DNA of 64,000 nucleotides. Source: Epithemia pelagica. Taxonomy: Eukaryota; Bacillariophyta; Bacillariophyceae; Surirellales; Surirellaceae. The stretch is taken from assembly GCA_946965045.2 (NCBI GenBank), contig OX337230.1, positions 1,178,001-1,242,000 of the forward strand, read 5' to 3'. Position 1 is the stretch's first letter; each line of letters begins with the position of its first letter. The notes under the pieces were generated by a model. That model was not told where the DNA came from. It worked only from the letters and a program-made list of their open reading frames with translations, and did not search any database. The position numbers and the translations under genes are program-made. This document shows, piece by piece, positions 20,432 to 31,455 of the stretch.

Positions 20432-23400
20432 ATGGAGCCTCCCGAAACACGTGGTACCATGGCCTTGCCTCTCTCGGATAGCAGCACCGGCGGTGGTGTT
20501 CATGTATCAGTGCATGTACCGACTGTCATGTCCTCGTTTTCATCCTTGGTTCAGCAACCTCAAACGCAACAAATTGCCAATTTTGATGCCAAAGCCAATG
20601 ACGATGTCCCCAATGGACGGACGGTGGCCGTCAATCCACAATTTGTGGTGTACACGGTCAAGAATGGCTTGATTCGTGTCTTGCATCGGCATTCGTCCTT
20701 ACGAACCTTGTTGCGGGCCCATTGGGAACAACGAGTTACCGATATTGTCTTTTTCAATGCCACTGCGGCGGGGGGCAGTCCGCTGTTGGCCTCGGTGGGT
20801 GGACCACCACCACCGACCCCAGCCGAACCGACTCCCAAAACTACCACATCCTCGTTGGTCTTGTGGAAATTGGTCCAACAGCCGACGGAAGTGACGGCCG
20901 ATATTTTGCTCAAACTCTCTTCGACGCGGACTTGCATGACGCAAATTGTATGGCATCCTCTCAATGCCAATCTCTTTTGTCTCTTGCATACGCACCCCAC
21001 GACACACCAACGCATGGTCACGGTCATGGAAACCAATGCCTTGCCCACACAAGCACCCACGGAACAATGTCCCTATCCCACTTGGGACTGGGATCCAACT
21101 ACTTCAACACAGTTATTTGGTACCATTGAGGCATTCTCGGCACAACACGAAATTACACATGTGGCCTGGAGTCCGGATGGTCGCTTTGTCTTGAGCAGTG
21201 ACTCGGCTGGACAAGTGGTCTTGTGGAATACCGTCCCCAAACCTTCCCAAGTGTGCATTGTGCAACCAGCGTCTCCAGAGAATCCAGTGGCGGTGACCAA
21301 GTGTTTTTTCTTGCCGCACAATGACAGTGTTCCCTCGGCCACTACAACACCAACAACACCGACGACGCTTCCCTTGACACCCTGTTTGGGAACGGCCACA
21401 CACGACAATTCGGTGCTCACGGTATGGTCCCCCGTCCGGGCCAGTGAAACGGGCTCCACCATTGCCCCTCGTCCTTTGCAAGTCGTGTCGTTGGAACACG
21501 AGTCGTCGTCGTCCTCCTCGTATGTCTTGGATGTGGTGTGTGGCTTTCCCACTCCCCATGGAGCGCCCGTTTCGAGTTTTGTCGTCCAAGCCGATCGACG
21601 TCACGGCATGATTTGGGCCTGGCATTTGCAAGCGCAATGGAGTAGTCATGGTACTGGTACGACAACGACACCACAACAAGCCTTGTGGTTGGCGGGAATC
21701 AATTATGTCGTACCCTTTACGACCCGCTATGCCATTTTTTCCTGCACCGTGTTTGCCACACCCACACACGATGTCGCCGACGAGGAGGAGGACGACGACG
21801 ACAAAGAACCACAACAACGTTCATCGAAACAGGATCCCTTGTTTGATACCAAACTCTATGCCTATCAAAGCAAATTGGTGCAATGTTTGACCTTGACCAG
21901 CACCATGTGTCGACCTCCAACCACGGTGGACTCTGTGACGGTGGCATCCGTCGCACCCGGAGTCAAGGTGCAACCCCTGTCGTCGTCTCCCACTCCACTG
22001 GCAGCTGCCGCATCGGTACCCGCCGTGACGGATATTGAATACGAAGAAGAAGATTATGATTATGATGGAGCGCAGGACGAGGACGACGACGACGACGAAG
22101 CGGAGGAGGAGGATGACAACGAGAAACCCAACACGGCAGACCCCGTGCCAGCTACCACTACTACTACCAGCAACAATCCCTTTGCCAATTGGTTGGGTGC
22201 CATTGCGGCCAAAACATCGGATCCAACCACGACAACGACGACGGCCACCACTACCACCAACAGTCCTCCCTTGCCTCCACCACCCAGTACGGCCACGCCT
22301 ACTCCACCACCACCAGGCACAACCGCAATGCCAGGAGGAGGAACCTATGCCGTTCCTGTCGTCACGGCACCTCCTGCCAGTGATTTGCCGGCACCCGATG
22401 GAGAACCCTTGGCCTTTTTGTCTCCGAGTGATTTTGGATCTCCAGTCCAACCATCCAAACCAGAATCGGAAACCAACAACACCAAGAAAAAGACTAGCAC
22501 GGCGGTCACTGAATCCAACACCAAAAAAGCGTCCAATAACAACAAGTCGGGGAAAAAGAGCAACAAGCGGCAACCACAACAACAACAGGGGACCAGTGGT
22601 GGTACAGAGACACCCGTTGCGATTTTGAAACGTGACGCGACACCCAAACAATCCCCTCCTCGGACTCCGGCGACGACACAGACGACCAACAGCAACCATA
22701 ATGCGACGTGGTCCGATGCCATGGCTCGCGAAATTCGTCAAGTAGTCAAGGACGAATTGAAAACAACTCTTTTGCCGGCCATTAAAAGTACCATCAAGGA
22801 AACGATTCAAACCTCCATGGTCCGGCCCTTGCAAGCCTCTTTGGATCAATTGACCAAACAGGGCGTGACAGTGGACCAGGAGGTCCTATCCTCCAGTCTC
22901 GCGGAGTCGGTAGACCCACCCGTACGAGCAGCCATGGCCGATTGTATCAAGACGGTGGTCTTGCCCACATTGGAATCCGTCACCGGACAAGTACTGGAAC
23001 AAGTATCGCATAGTTTGGAAGCCAATGGCGGCAGTACCAGCAGCAATAGCAGTACGGCCAAGGATTTATCGGCCATGTCGGTACAATTGTCGACCATGAC
23101 CGAATTGGTGGCCGAATTGACACGTGAAGTTAAAACCCTGAGAGATGTTCAAGCACGTCAAGCCGCCACAGCCTCCTTGCAAGGACAACCACAACAGGTC
23201 TCACCCAATGCACAAGCACCTCATGGCAGCGGCGGTGGACCAGCGGCACCTCCCGTTCCTACGGTAGAAGACACCAAGACGGAAATTCGTCGCCTGTTGG
23301 CGGAACAAAATTTTGAAGCGGCCTTTACCAAGGCCGTGTCGGCCTCGACGGCCGAACTGGCAGTCTTTTGTTGTGCTCATGCCAATGTCAATCAAGTCTT

Positions 23401-23704
23401 GGGTATGCCTCAATTAAAATTGAGTCAACCCATTATCTTGTGTTTGATGCAACAATTGGGAACTGTTGTGGCCAACGCCTCCTCCACAACATCCTCGTCT
23501 CCCCGTCTCGAGGTGGAATTGGAGTGGTTGCAAGAATTGGCTCTCTCCTTGGATCCAGAAAATTCACAAATCAAACTGCATGTACCTCGTGTCTTGCATC
23601 AATTGGTCGCCAGTATTACCAATCGCATGAAATTGGCCGATCCCGCCTTGCATCGACCCCTCCAACGATTGCTTTCCATTGTACGGGGAATTCCGCTTTC
23701 GTAA
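20432..23704 (+). CDS. EDC4: EDC4 / Ge-1 / Varicose-like mRNA decapping scaffold
   Basis: 1,090 residues, intronless. The N-terminal half is a WD40-type propeller: a Ge-1-like opening (FVVYTVKNGLIRVLHRHSS, WEQRVTDIVFFN, and LLASVGG) and a later blade, ITHVAWSPDGRFVLSSDSAG, ending near 490 in KLYAYQSKLVQCLTL, which parallels the CVQTQAIQQY-like block of plant Varicose. A disordered middle follows, with an acidic run (about 22045-22125), P/T-rich and poly-Q segments. Then there is a helical segment (AMAREIRQVVKDELKTTLLP) and the Ge-1 C-terminal domain: DTKTEIRRLLAEQNFEAAFT, LSQPIILCLMQQLG, LEWLQELALSLDP. EDC4 links DCP2 to DCP1 in P-bodies and promotes decapping; the self-association helices sit at the C terminus. 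Confidence 0.88.
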   Translation: MEPPETRGTMALPLSDSSTGGGVHVSVHVPTVMSSFSSLVQQPQTQQIANFDAKANDDVPNGRTVAVNPQFVVYTVKNGLIRVLHRHSSLRTLLRAHWEQRVTDIVFFNATAAGGSPLLASVGGPPPPTPAEPTPKTTTSSLVLWKLVQQPTEVTADILLKLSSTRTCMTQIVWHPLNANLFCLLHTHPTTHQRMVTVMETNALPTQAPTEQCPYPTWDWDPTTSTQLFGTIEAFSAQHEITHVAWSPDGRFVLSSDSAGQVVLWNTVPKPSQVCIVQPASPENPVAVTKCFFLPHNDSVPSATTTPTTPTTLPLTPCLGTATHDNSVLTVWSPVRASETGSTIAPRPLQVVSLEHESSSSSSYVLDVVCGFPTPHGAPVSSFVVQADRRHGMIWAWHLQAQWSSHGTGTTTTPQQALWLAGINYVVPFTTRYAIFSCTVFATPTHDVADEEEDDDDKEPQQRSSKQDPLFDTKLYAYQSKLVQCLTLTSTMCRPPTTVDSVTVASVAPGVKVQPLSSSPTPLAAAASVPAVTDIEYEEEDYDYDGAQDEDDDDDEAEEEDDNEKPNTADPVPATTTTTSNNPFANWLGAIAAKTSDPTTTTTTATTTTNSPPLPPPPSTATPTPPPPGTTAMPGGGTYAVPVVTAPPASDLPAPDGEPLAFLSPSDFGSPVQPSKPESETNNTKKKTSTAVTESNTKKASNNNKSGKKSNKRQPQQQQGTSGGTETPVAILKRDATPKQSPPRTPATTQTTNSNHNATWSDAMAREIRQVVKDELKTTLLPAIKSTIKETIQTSMVRPLQASLDQLTKQGVTVDQEVLSSSLAESVDPPVRAAMADCIKTVVLPTLESVTGQVLEQVSHSLEANGGSTSSNSSTAKDLSAMSVQLSTMTELVAELTREVKTLRDVQARQAATASLQGQPQQVSPNAQAPHGSGGGPAAPPVPTVEDTKTEIRRLLAEQNFEAAFTKAVSASTAELAVFCCAHANVNQVLGMPQLKLSQPIILCLMQQLGTVVANASSTTSSSPRLEVELEWLQELALSLDPENSQIKLHVPRVLHQLVASITNRMKLADPALHRPLQRLLSIVRGIPLS

Positions 23705-24623
23705 TAATGTCTTTATAGTTCAATCTTCCTTAGTTGGTTATTCATATAAAAGATCTCGTGCATATCTTGATAGGTAAGGTCACTGCGGAAGACCTCCTTG
23801 TGGCATACTGCAGCTCCCACTTTGTGTTTGGTGAGACAAGGATATGGGCGTCTGTGTATGTATGGCCCAGGTGCTTTACTCGTCCTGTCCTAGCCAAGGG
23901 AAATACGCTCCCCATTCGTTCATAGGAGATAGAGTAGGTGGACCAAGGTTGGCAGTCAATTTTGTCCCATTCAATAGATAGGTGGAACATGAAGAGTGGT
24001 CTTCCGTGTTCAATTGGTTACTAGGTAGGAGTAGGGCGATATTGCGATGAATGCTTTGTTGATTGGAAAATGGAAGACAGGATAGACACCATAGACAAAA
24101 AGTTGGATGACAACAGCGACCGTTTTGAGAGCAGCTGACACCACATGCGTTAAATGAGACGTGTTCCGTGTCTTTTTGCTCGACCAAAAAACCTCCCACG
24201 CTCGTCCGCCCACGCTTTCACGTGCCTTGAGAGACCGCGACCCGGATGTTTTCAGCATTGACACCACTTTCTGACGGCGTCTAGCTAGATCACACGAGAA
24301 CTGTCTCTATTGTATAATACATTGTGTCCTGAAACAACCAAAGAAGGGACCTTGAGTGATGGAAGTGGTCGACAAGAGAATACAGGCGCCAGGAACAATC
24401 CATTGCTGATTTCGGGAGCCTGGAAACCATCGCTGCGAGCGACCCTCTCGGAGCCTGACGTTCCATTTCCACATTACTCGATTGGGCTGGAGTCGAGGCT
24501 TGGAACTGAGGGAGGTGTCAGCAGGATTCAAGTGGTGTCTTGGATTTTCAGCTAAGATTCAAGACTGTTGTGAATTCCATTAAGAGGGTCAATTCCTTTG
24601 CCACATATCCAAACCAAAAAAAT
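23705..24623. other. Intergenic region
   Basis: 919 nt without a convincing gene. The longest frames begin with non-ATG codons and have no recognisable content. The plus frame of the next gene is open from 24540 but only from a TTG. Confidence 0.4.
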
Positions 24624-27600
24624 ATGTCCTGCATAGCTTGCGGTGTCATGTCACGAGATTCGAATGTCATGAGGCAAAAACGAGCAAATCGATTTCGTGC
24701 GTGTCCCTCGACGACACCTTCTTCCAGCCAGGAGGAAACATCAGTGTCCTATGGCGGTGTGATTTCATCGGATAACAGCTCTTCTTCTCATGACTGTAGC
24801 GAACGAGCTCTCTCCTGGAGCTCATTGTCGCAATGTGATGAAACCAGTCGTGGGGATGCAATGATTATTTCTTATCTTGACCCTTCAGAGAACAGACCGA
24901 GATTCAAAAGTCAGGCAAGGGTAGAGGACGATTATCGAGTGGGTCTTGGACGGAGAATAGCACGGTTTGCCTTGTATGGAGGTCTAGTCGGTTTCATGCT
25001 AGCACTTTTTGCTATCTCGCTATGTGACTCATCCAAATCAAACCACCAGATGAGTGGCATGTTTCCATGCACACTGCGATATGCATATCTCCCAGATTTT
25101 TCTATTCCAGGGCTTGATACATGTCGAAGTCTTCTAGATACATTGCTGGGAAATTATGAACCATCTCCAAGATCTAGATCTCATAGACGGAGAAAATTGG
25201 CTGAGGAGCATGTTAAAAATCAGGGGCCGTCTTTGGTTATTGCAGGGAAAATGTCGGTAGAGGACGGCCCTTGCAATATTGCTCAGTATGACTTGAAGAA
25301 GGACGAATGGAGTCTTTCAGAAAGGATACAACTGTCTCTCTACAACTCTTATTCCGGTGGTGAAGTGTACAGCTTACTGGCGAATCATACCACCTATGAG
25401 CCATCCAATAGCATGGATGCGTTCTTTGACATTCGAAAAGCCAGGCCAAAATCAAATGGAGCAAAACAAACTGGGTCTGGCGAACTTTTAGTCGTCGGGG
25501 CATTCGACACTACCTATCGCAACTCACAGGTCACATATTGCTCAGTAGGAATGTGGGATGGTTTGCAATTGTCAAAGGTTGGAGAAGGATTGTGCAATTC
25601 TGCTTTGTCCAAAGGCATGAAAATCACAACGGCTGCGCTTGCCGGTCCACAAGACGTCTACGTCGCTGGATCCTTTCAGACCCAAGTGTGGAGTGGTGAT
25701 CGACATGAATTTGTCAAAATATTCAATATCGCTCATTTCAATGCCGCCGAACAGGTTTGGCTTCCTTTCAATGTAGGGCAAATAACATGCAGTTGGTGCA
25801 CAGTCACGGTCCTTGCGCTGGCGTGGGATTCTTCTCGGCGACAACTTCACGTGGCAGGAAAATTCAACGCAATTGATGGACGAAACGTGCCCGCCGGTCT
25901 TGCGATCTACGACTATGATTCCGGTCATTTAGTCGCCCATCCGGGTGGTGGACTTTCAATGCTGAATATATCGCAAGATGGGGTAGGAACAGCACTTCAA
26001 CTGGACGAAGAAACCGGTGTGCTTTATGTCATGGGCTCGTTTGAACGATTGACCCAGACATATGAGGTTTGCCTTGGGTTGGCAGCGTATGAGATTGAAC
26101 TGAATCGATGGACTTGTTTGGCCGATGCCGCACATACAGTTCTTCCCTCTGGAGGGGGCAACATGCTGTTGACACCTTATGGTCTGATGGTAGCAGGCAA
26201 AACAACCAGCACAACAACATGGCCTGACGAAGACTACCCTTACACAATTGCGGTCCTGAACGCAACATTGAAAACGAGAAAGAAAGGAAAATGGGCCAAT
26301 GGAACATCGGATAACCAGATTTACCACGACTTTAACTGGTCATGGCTACCAGGATTTAATGGTCATGATGAACCGCTGCATTCACTGGCGAACGGATTTG
26401 GCGAATACACTGGATACGTGTTTATTGCTGGTGACAATCTAGTGGCACAATGGTCTTATCAACTGAAACCGGATGACGACGATGCACGGTTCTTGTCGAG
26501 TTCCAGTAACCCACCTAAGCTTGTTGCAACGACCGATATTCTGTCAGAAAATCATGTGCGTGGAGCCATCATGGCTATATCACAAATGATGCCAGAAAGT
26601 GACGATCTCTCGGCCTCAGGTGGAATTGGTTCCGTGAATATCACAATCATTGTTTACTGCATCTCTGTGGGATGTGTTATTGGTGTGATTGGAGCCATTC
26701 TCTGTAACCGAAATGCTTCCCAAAAGCTCTTGCCATTTGGACAAGACAAAGACTTCAAGGGATTCACCTTGGACACTTTGACGTACAGTGCTGTTGAAAA
26801 CTCAAGTATTATGGATTCGTACCGACGGGCAATGGAAACTCGCTACGTACAGCATCCCCACCTTTTGACAATCATCGACCCTCAAGAAATCTTCTTACAA
26901 CGAATAATTGGAGAAGGAACTTTTGGAAGGGTGTGGAGTGCCAAGTGGAGAAGCTCAAGTGTGGCTGTGAAAGAGTTTGTTTTCGCTCAAGCAGCAGTGG
27001 CTGGCAAGTCAACCATGCAACAGGAGATTGTAGAAGAAATCATTGGTGAAGCTGGAATGATGGCGATTCTGCGGCATCCCAATGTACTTCAATTGTTTGG
27101 ATGCTCCTTGACGGCTCAAGCTATTTGGATTGTCAGCGAACTCTGTTCATTGGGCAGCTTGAGGCAACTTCTAGACGACAATGACAAAACTCTCTCGTTA
27201 TCGACACGACTAAGTCTCGCTTTGCAGGTGGCTGAGGGAATGACATATCTGCATACCCAGGATCCACCGATTATCCATCGCGATCTCAAGAGCCACAACA
27301 TCTTTGTTCATGAAACGTTCACGGACGCCGAAGATATCAGTGTGACGTCGGACAAAATGAAAAAGGGAAAAGACACGAAAGATCACTACGAGAAGATTTC
27401 CGCTCATTCGACAATGGTTGCCAAAATTGGAGATTGGGGCTCTGCTCGGGCAACGCTCTCGGGGTCAAGGACGATGACGCATGGTGTTGGAACCGCATGT
27501 TGGTTGGCGCCAGAAGTGATTAAGCATGCAAGATCTTCCAAATACAGTGATGTATACGGATATGGAATTGTTCTTTGGGAACTCGCTACTCGCGAAGAGG

Positions 27601-27827
27601 TGTACCAAGGATTGGAAACAACACAAATCATTGCCAAAGTTGCAAACGAAAATCTCCGTCCACCAGTTCCTGAAGACTGTCCATGGAAAGATATCATGGT
27701 GCAATGCTGGGCGGAAAAACCGAACGATCGACTGGAGTTCTCCGAGATTGGAAAGCAGCTTAGCGAATTGTCGAAAGCCTCCACTTCACAAGGCGACTTG
27801 TCTCGAGTACTCAATGCAGACGGATGA
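24624..27827 (+). CDS. Receptor-like TKL protein kinase with propeller-like ectodomain
   Basis: 1,067 residues, intronless; ATG 24624 is the first true ATG in frame. A polar, Cys/Ser-rich N terminus precedes TM1 at about 114-134 (GGLVGFMLALFAISL). An ectodomain of about 530 residues holds repeated units of the type LLVVGAF, DVYVAGSF, LHVAGKFNAIDGRN, LYVMGSF and YVFIAGDN, each near a Trp-containing strand, as in Rax2/kelch-type beta-propellers, with N-glycosylation sequons (NATLK, NGTSD). TM2 is at about 672-695 (ITIIVYCISVGCVIGVIGAIL). The kinase domain, about 755-1050, has IIGEGTFGRVWSA, VAVKEF, IIHRDLKSHN, a KIGDWG in place of DFG, GTACWLAPEV and DVYGYGIVLWEL. The catalytic residues K, HRD Asp and DxG Asp are kept, so it is probably active. 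Two spans put both termini on the cytosolic side. Confidence 0.85.
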   Translation: MSCIACGVMSRDSNVMRQKRANRFRACPSTTPSSSQEETSVSYGGVISSDNSSSSHDCSERALSWSSLSQCDETSRGDAMIISYLDPSENRPRFKSQARVEDDYRVGLGRRIARFALYGGLVGFMLALFAISLCDSSKSNHQMSGMFPCTLRYAYLPDFSIPGLDTCRSLLDTLLGNYEPSPRSRSHRRRKLAEEHVKNQGPSLVIAGKMSVEDGPCNIAQYDLKKDEWSLSERIQLSLYNSYSGGEVYSLLANHTTYEPSNSMDAFFDIRKARPKSNGAKQTGSGELLVVGAFDTTYRNSQVTYCSVGMWDGLQLSKVGEGLCNSALSKGMKITTAALAGPQDVYVAGSFQTQVWSGDRHEFVKIFNIAHFNAAEQVWLPFNVGQITCSWCTVTVLALAWDSSRRQLHVAGKFNAIDGRNVPAGLAIYDYDSGHLVAHPGGGLSMLNISQDGVGTALQLDEETGVLYVMGSFERLTQTYEVCLGLAAYEIELNRWTCLADAAHTVLPSGGGNMLLTPYGLMVAGKTTSTTTWPDEDYPYTIAVLNATLKTRKKGKWANGTSDNQIYHDFNWSWLPGFNGHDEPLHSLANGFGEYTGYVFIAGDNLVAQWSYQLKPDDDDARFLSSSSNPPKLVATTDILSENHVRGAIMAISQMMPESDDLSASGGIGSVNITIIVYCISVGCVIGVIGAILCNRNASQKLLPFGQDKDFKGFTLDTLTYSAVENSSIMDSYRRAMETRYVQHPHLLTIIDPQEIFLQRIIGEGTFGRVWSAKWRSSSVAVKEFVFAQAAVAGKSTMQQEIVEEIIGEAGMMAILRHPNVLQLFGCSLTAQAIWIVSELCSLGSLRQLLDDNDKTLSLSTRLSLALQVAEGMTYLHTQDPPIIHRDLKSHNIFVHETFTDAEDISVTSDKMKKGKDTKDHYEKISAHSTMVAKIGDWGSARATLSGSRTMTHGVGTACWLAPEVIKHARSSKYSDVYGYGIVLWELATREEVYQGLETTQIIAKVANENLRPPVPEDCPWKDIMVQCWAEKPNDRLEFSEIGKQLSELSKASTSQGDLSRVLNADG

Positions 27828-28521
27828 AGAAAATCAAGGGTTGATGGGCTTGTTCAGCAGCACAATTTACCACTTGTTCAACAGCTTGTTTTGGCCTCTC
27901 ACCGACAGCCTAAAGAGAGTCGATCGGATGGAAGGTTATGCCAAGGATATCTGCATTATTGATCCAATCGTGGTACATTCTCCTCTATTTCGTTTAAGAG
28001 TATATCGATTCGCAGCAACGTGTAAGTCGCGTCCATGTGGGCGCGCAGGTTAAGCTGTTTGACGACATTTGTTCACCAGTGATTTGATCGTGCAGAAACG
28101 AATAATTCAACGATGGTCGTGTTATTCCTTTTCTTGAATGTTGTCGTAGGAGTAACTGTTAGCATTTACTGTTGTCTAATAACCCAACTTGAGTGCATCC
28201 CCCCTTTGGACGGAAAAGAGCTGTCTGGTTTTATACAGTATGGTGTATGATAACGAAGAAAGGCACTCTAAAAGACACGGACCACTGTGAGGCGCCAGTT
28301 GTTGCTTCATTGTTTCTCCGATTCATCTCATCAAGAAGACAGCCGTTAATTCTCGAAATACTGATCCATATTGATTCAAGTTGTCGCGTGGTCGAGACGT
28401 TTGTAAATATAGACCTTGTTTGTTACCAAGGATAAACCCACTGATCCTTGGTTGTTCAATATAGTTGGAGCAGTCCGTCGGTTCGGATTATGGAAGCCAA
28501 AGATGGCCCTATTCATTCTTG
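27828..28521. other. Convergent spacer
   Basis: 3' flanks of the receptor kinase (+) and the Med17-like gene (-). No gene, tRNA or repeat recognised. Confidence 0.45.
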
Positions 28522-31455
28522 TTACGCAAGGAGGGTCGAACTTATAATACTCGCAAAGTGTTCGACGACACGAATCATGTCCTCTTGCTCGGTACTTCTT
28601 TGTTCGCTCGAGCCCTTTTCGTCCCCAGATGGTTTGAGTCGTTTGAAGGGAGGTTCCAATACACTTTCCGTCGCGTCAGACGGAAGAAACTCCACAAGAG
28701 AACAGGAGGTTCTTCTGGGAACACTGGAGGGTGTGTCTAAATGGACCGAGATGGTCATTGGATACAAGGTCAATGCCTCATTGTCAAAGGCAAATGACAA
28801 GGCAAACAAGGTTTGCTGCAAGTTGGACCGTTTCGAACTAACTCCATCCGAAGAAGACTTTGTCGTTTCAATCACTTGTTGATCCAGCAAGATCGAAAGT
28901 GGAGGTGTTGGAAACAAGGTGAGTCCCGAAGCCGATTCTAGAGCTTCTCCTGCCACGTCGGGAACGGCGTTCATTCCCAGTGATGTTCCAATCGCCATGG
29001 GCGCCAACCCAAACAACGCCACCAAGCCACAGCATTTGGTCATGGAAATGGTGACATCTCGACAAGCCTGCGCAATGGATCGGTCCCGAATCGACGCCGA
29101 TTGACTGTCCTTATCATCCCACTGTCCTCCAACGCCTACTCGTTGGCCCAAAACATTCATGGATCGAACCAATCCATCAAAGGCCTCCTTGACCAAAAAT
29201 CCAGTTGATTTGGCACCCATGGCTCTTCGTCGGTTCAGGGGCGTATTTGCAATCCTCAAGGCCAAACTTTCCGAGGCTTGGACATCATTGCAAGCCAGGT
29301 ATCGGAGAAGTTTCATGGTCCGCGGAAAGGTTGGAACAAAGGATCCTGTCCGGGCATCGCACGCCAAACGAAATAATACCGGTGCGCCCGAAGCAGTCGG
29401 TTCATGGTGACTGGTTTCACTCCTGGCTCCTCCATAATAGTACGATACTCGGGGAGCAATGGAAATGTCACCCCGTTCGGCCGTGAGGGTAATCCACGGG
29501 GGCAAGAACCGTTCAGCCGCTGTCCCTCCTGCAGTTTGTAACAAGGCTCGAACGACCGCATCGCATTTGCGTTCGGTACAAAGACGAGTGGCGGCCAACA
29601 GGGCGTCACTGGCGGACAAGGCAAATGGATTGGAAGCGGCATCGAGCAATTGTCGTATGGTTTCTTCCACATGAGGGGCCGTTCCTTTCTCATGATCACT
29701 TCGCCGAATGGTCGATCCACCACTCAAGGCAACTCGTATTCCACGGCTCTTTTCTGCTCGAATCGACAAAACGAGCTGGCTTTGCGAGTCATTGAAACGA
29801 CTCAAATTAGGAATTGGTGCCTTGTTGTTGTTGTTGGTTTGTGAGGAATCTTCCCGTTCCTCACCTGGTTGTTCTTGTTCTGGTGGTTGCAAATCTCCCA
29901 TGGCCGGTGGTCCATAGGCATCGTCGACTCTCCAAAAGGAAATGGACATGGCACCCAGCAACACCGTCGATTCGTCCAGTGTCGTGGCGTCGGCAAATTG
30001 TACCGGTGTGACATTGATTTGACTTCCTTCTCCCGCCGACCATGCCCCTCGACGCAAGGCCAAGGCTTGAGCCGACAACAGTTCCAATTGCCAGGACAAG
30101 GAAAATTCTTGTGCCACATCAAACAAGGCCTGCAAGGGTCGGGCAATGGCGTCGTCGTGTGGTTGTGGCTCGTCGTCGTCCTGGTCTGCTGCGGTTGCTG
30201 TTTCGTCGTTGGGAGAGCTGTTTCGTTGTGCGGCGGCGGCCACCTGGCGTGCCCGAGCTTCTTCTCGAGTCATGGCCAAGGCCGCCAATCGATGAAGATC
30301 ATATCGTTGTCGATTGGAAGCCTCCAATTGATGATTGAATTCCCCCGTTTTGGCTTGGACACGAACATCCAAGGACAACAAGGTCCATTCATCCTTGTTA
30401 TTGTTGTTGTTGTTATTGTCTTGGTGGTGGTGGTTTGTGCTTGTGGTAGAGGATGATGACGAGGATACCAGTGTGAGGAGTGCTTGAATCGGATACTGGT
30501 TCTGGTGGTGGTTGGAGGCGAGTCCTTGTGGTTGTTGCTGTTGTGGTTGTTTGGGTTGAGAGGGATCGGCTTGTGGTGGTCGACGAGGTGTCCCGTGTCG
30601 CAATTCCAAGACCCCTCCTCGCAGTGACAAGGAAAAGCGGGGTGTCCTCTTGTTCCGTCGTCGTTTCCGATCCGCCACTTCGCCCGTCAAGAGTTTTTCT
30701 CGGACCGCCATTTGCCAGTGTTCCTTGACTTGTTGTTTGGAGTAGGCCGATTCCGGACAGGTTTCATACCGATCGGCCGCCAATCGCAAATCCGACGGCA
30801 AATCGTACCATTGACCAGCCAAATGAACGTCCAAGGCTCCATAGACATCGTGCGGTGCCGCCCGGGCCGGAAAGAGTTGGGCATGAAAAAAGTACATGGC
30901 ATCCTGAGCTTCATCGGCTTGGACCCAGGCGGTTCGAGCATGTTGCAAGGCGGTACTGGACACTTGGACTTGTTGGCCAAAGTCGGACGAGGCGGTCGCG
31001 GCCGTCAAGCCGGCCACCTGTTGCAGGGCACGGCCATGTTGCGTCAATCGCCAGGCCAGTTCATGACGACGTTGGGCAAAGGATAAATTGGACATGCGTT
31101 CGCGACGAGTCGCTTGGGCCATGCTGTCATTCTCATGATGGGTGCCACCACCACCACCACTACTACTGGCACCGGCACCGCCACCACCCCCGGCACCACT
31201 CGTTCCGTCCGTTGTAGTGTCACCACCACCACCCGCGGCTTCGGATTGTGCCGCAATGGTCACATCCATTTCTCCATGCGCCATATTGTACAAATCTTGA
31301 TACAAGGAATCGGTCGTGGCCAACAAGACTTGCGACAAGGGAATGGTCAACAAGGATCCATCGACTGGATTCAAGGACAACTCCAAGGGACGAGGTTCCA
31401 CGCCGCCCGTCGGTACGGGTGGTCGCTGTGGTGTTGATCCATGAGTCGAAGACAT
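28522..31455 (-). CDS. Probable Mediator complex subunit 17 (head module)
   Basis: 977 residues from ATG 31455 (the frame also opens at a GTG 12 nt upstream), intronless. The N terminus has LELSLNPVDGSLLTIPLSQV and glycine- and serine-rich linkers, then a helical block (MSNLSFAQRRHELAWRLTQH). Its best landmarks are WVQADEAQDAMYFFHAQLFP, APHDVYGALDV and HWQMAVREKLL, followed by a basic stretch and a strand-rich C-terminal half with RFSLSLRGGVLELRHG. The arrangement of an early helical bundle, then a W-containing core and a beta-rich C-terminal domain, suits MED17. The resemblance rests on my recollection of family patterns and not on a strict motif, so another large nuclear-complex subunit is possible. 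Several poly-N, poly-Q and poly-D tracts interrupt the middle. Confidence 0.42.
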   Translation of the reverse strand: MSSTHGSTPQRPPVPTGGVEPRPLELSLNPVDGSLLTIPLSQVLLATTDSLYQDLYNMAHGEMDVTIAAQSEAAGGGGDTTTDGTSGAGGGGGAGASSSGGGGGTHHENDSMAQATRRERMSNLSFAQRRHELAWRLTQHGRALQQVAGLTAATASSDFGQQVQVSSTALQHARTAWVQADEAQDAMYFFHAQLFPARAAPHDVYGALDVHLAGQWYDLPSDLRLAADRYETCPESAYSKQQVKEHWQMAVREKLLTGEVADRKRRRNKRTPRFSLSLRGGVLELRHGTPRRPPQADPSQPKQPQQQQPQGLASNHHQNQYPIQALLTLVSSSSSSTTSTNHHHQDNNNNNNNKDEWTLLSLDVRVQAKTGEFNHQLEASNRQRYDLHRLAALAMTREEARARQVAAAAQRNSSPNDETATAADQDDDEPQPHDDAIARPLQALFDVAQEFSLSWQLELLSAQALALRRGAWSAGEGSQINVTPVQFADATTLDESTVLLGAMSISFWRVDDAYGPPAMGDLQPPEQEQPGEEREDSSQTNNNNKAPIPNLSRFNDSQSQLVLSIRAEKSRGIRVALSGGSTIRRSDHEKGTAPHVEETIRQLLDAASNPFALSASDALLAATRLCTERKCDAVVRALLQTAGGTAAERFLPPWITLTAERGDISIAPRVSYYYGGARSETSHHEPTASGAPVLFRLACDARTGSFVPTFPRTMKLLRYLACNDVQASESLALRIANTPLNRRRAMGAKSTGFLVKEAFDGLVRSMNVLGQRVGVGGQWDDKDSQSASIRDRSIAQACRDVTISMTKCCGLVALFGLAPMAIGTSLGMNAVPDVAGEALESASGLTLFPTPPLSILLDQQVIETTKSSSDGVSSKRSNLQQTLFALSFAFDNEALTLYPMTISVHLDTPSSVPRRTSCSLVEFLPSDATESVLEPPFKRLKPSGDEKGSSEQRSTEQEDMIRVVEHFASIISSTLLA

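Noticed and set aside
21821-22849. 342-codon minus-strand frame inside EDC4
   Set aside because: Mirror of the low-complexity linker of EDC4; rich in Gly, Arg and Trp, without motifs.
24540-24623. Upstream start of the receptor kinase
   Set aside because: The codon there is TTG, not ATG. The same applies to apparent starts at 10921, 15648, 43155, 44636, 31467 (GTG) and 50237.
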